Source: Lottia gigantea
Lineage: Eukaryota; Mollusca; Gastropoda; Lottiidae
Direction of reading: 5' to 3'
NCBI RefSeq assembly: GCF_000327385.1
Contig: NW_008708401.1
Location: 2,873,165-2,937,164, forward strand
DNA: 64,000 nucleotides
Part shown: one piece after another, positions 63,536 through 64,000 of the stretch
Numbering within the stretch: the first letter of the stretch is position 1
How the letters are laid out: every line of letters begins with the position of its first letter
Notes under the pieces: model-generated
Told to the model about the DNA's origin: nothing
The model's input: the letters and a program-made list of their open reading frames with translations, nothing else
Database searches by the model: none
Made by a program: the position numbers and the translations under genes

Positions 63536-64000
63536 GTGATTAGGCTACACATTTTACAAGATACTAGTTCTGCTTTAAAGTACTTAGTACGCCACCAGAA
63601 GTTATTTTATTTCGATTATTTAATTAAATATTTTTTTTAAGGGAGATAACTACTGTTTTATTTTTTTTTTTGTATATCAAGACAACAAAGAAATCTTTTT
63701 CTAAACTAGAAGGATGCATTTTTATGTCAAAACTTCATTTACCTGTTTTGTAAAGCCAATTTTGGTTTTGACATTAATAGAGGAAGTGATCATTGTCTTA
63801 TGAACTGCATTTATTGGTGACTTTTTAATAACTTTGTCACCATAATAACATCCACATCCAGTTTTGATGCTCCCTTCAGACTTTAAAATAGTTCTAATCA
63901 TTATTACTCAAGGAGTTAGCAAACAAATGGAATATGCTGCCATCGACATTATAGTCAATAAGATATAAATACGATGAATTAGTTTGAATCTGGCCCTAAC

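Overview
This window is animal nuclear DNA. It is AT-rich, with short exons in long introns, GT-AG splicing and many small dispersed repeats. The proteins are bilaterian, and the repeat families, together with motifs such as AAGGGAGATAACT near 63640, suggest a lophotrochozoan, most likely a mollusc. That placement is inference; no species can be named from sequence alone.

Layout. 1-3616: AT-rich DNA with one TTAA-flanked MITE and no gene recognised. 3617-12264 (+): UGCG, ceramide glucosyltransferase, 9 exons, 392 aa. Its introns hold a fragment of a Penelope-like GIY-YIG nuclease, two inverted-repeat elements and part of a TTAA family. 12265-17796: the UGCG 3' region and intergenic DNA, with one doubtful small membrane ORF and one inverted-repeat element. 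21748-17797 (-): a clathrin heavy-chain paralogue of 9 exons and 373 aa that stops just after the N-terminal beta-propeller, so it has no leg and no trimerisation region. The donor of its eighth exon lies inside a 55-bp minisatellite of eight units that repeats the exon end plus the splice donor. 22243-24430 (+): SBDS, 6 exons, 252 aa, head to head with the clathrin paralogue. 24431-28235: intergenic, with a SINE-like copy and a 49-bp tandem array. 58835-28236 (-): a p120/delta-catenin gene, 22 exons and 1302 aa from the chosen start, with a further candidate first exon at 63317-63278. 63463 onward (+): first exon of TRDMT1/DNMT2, which runs off the window, head to head with the catenin.

How the genes relate. 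They do not form a pathway. UGCG makes glucosylceramide at the Golgi, SBDS matures 60S ribosomes, the catenin stabilises cadherin at junctions, TRDMT1 methylates tRNA, and the clathrin-like protein is probably a membrane-traffic adaptor-binding propeller. The visible links are two divergent promoter pairs: clathrin-like/SBDS (494 bp between start codons) and catenin/TRDMT1 (145 bp).

Most notable: a terminal-domain-only clathrin heavy chain with an altered clathrin-box pocket, and the minisatellite that copies its splice donor. All exon structures were read by eye from splice motifs, reading phase and remembered family sequences. No transcript or database search was available.
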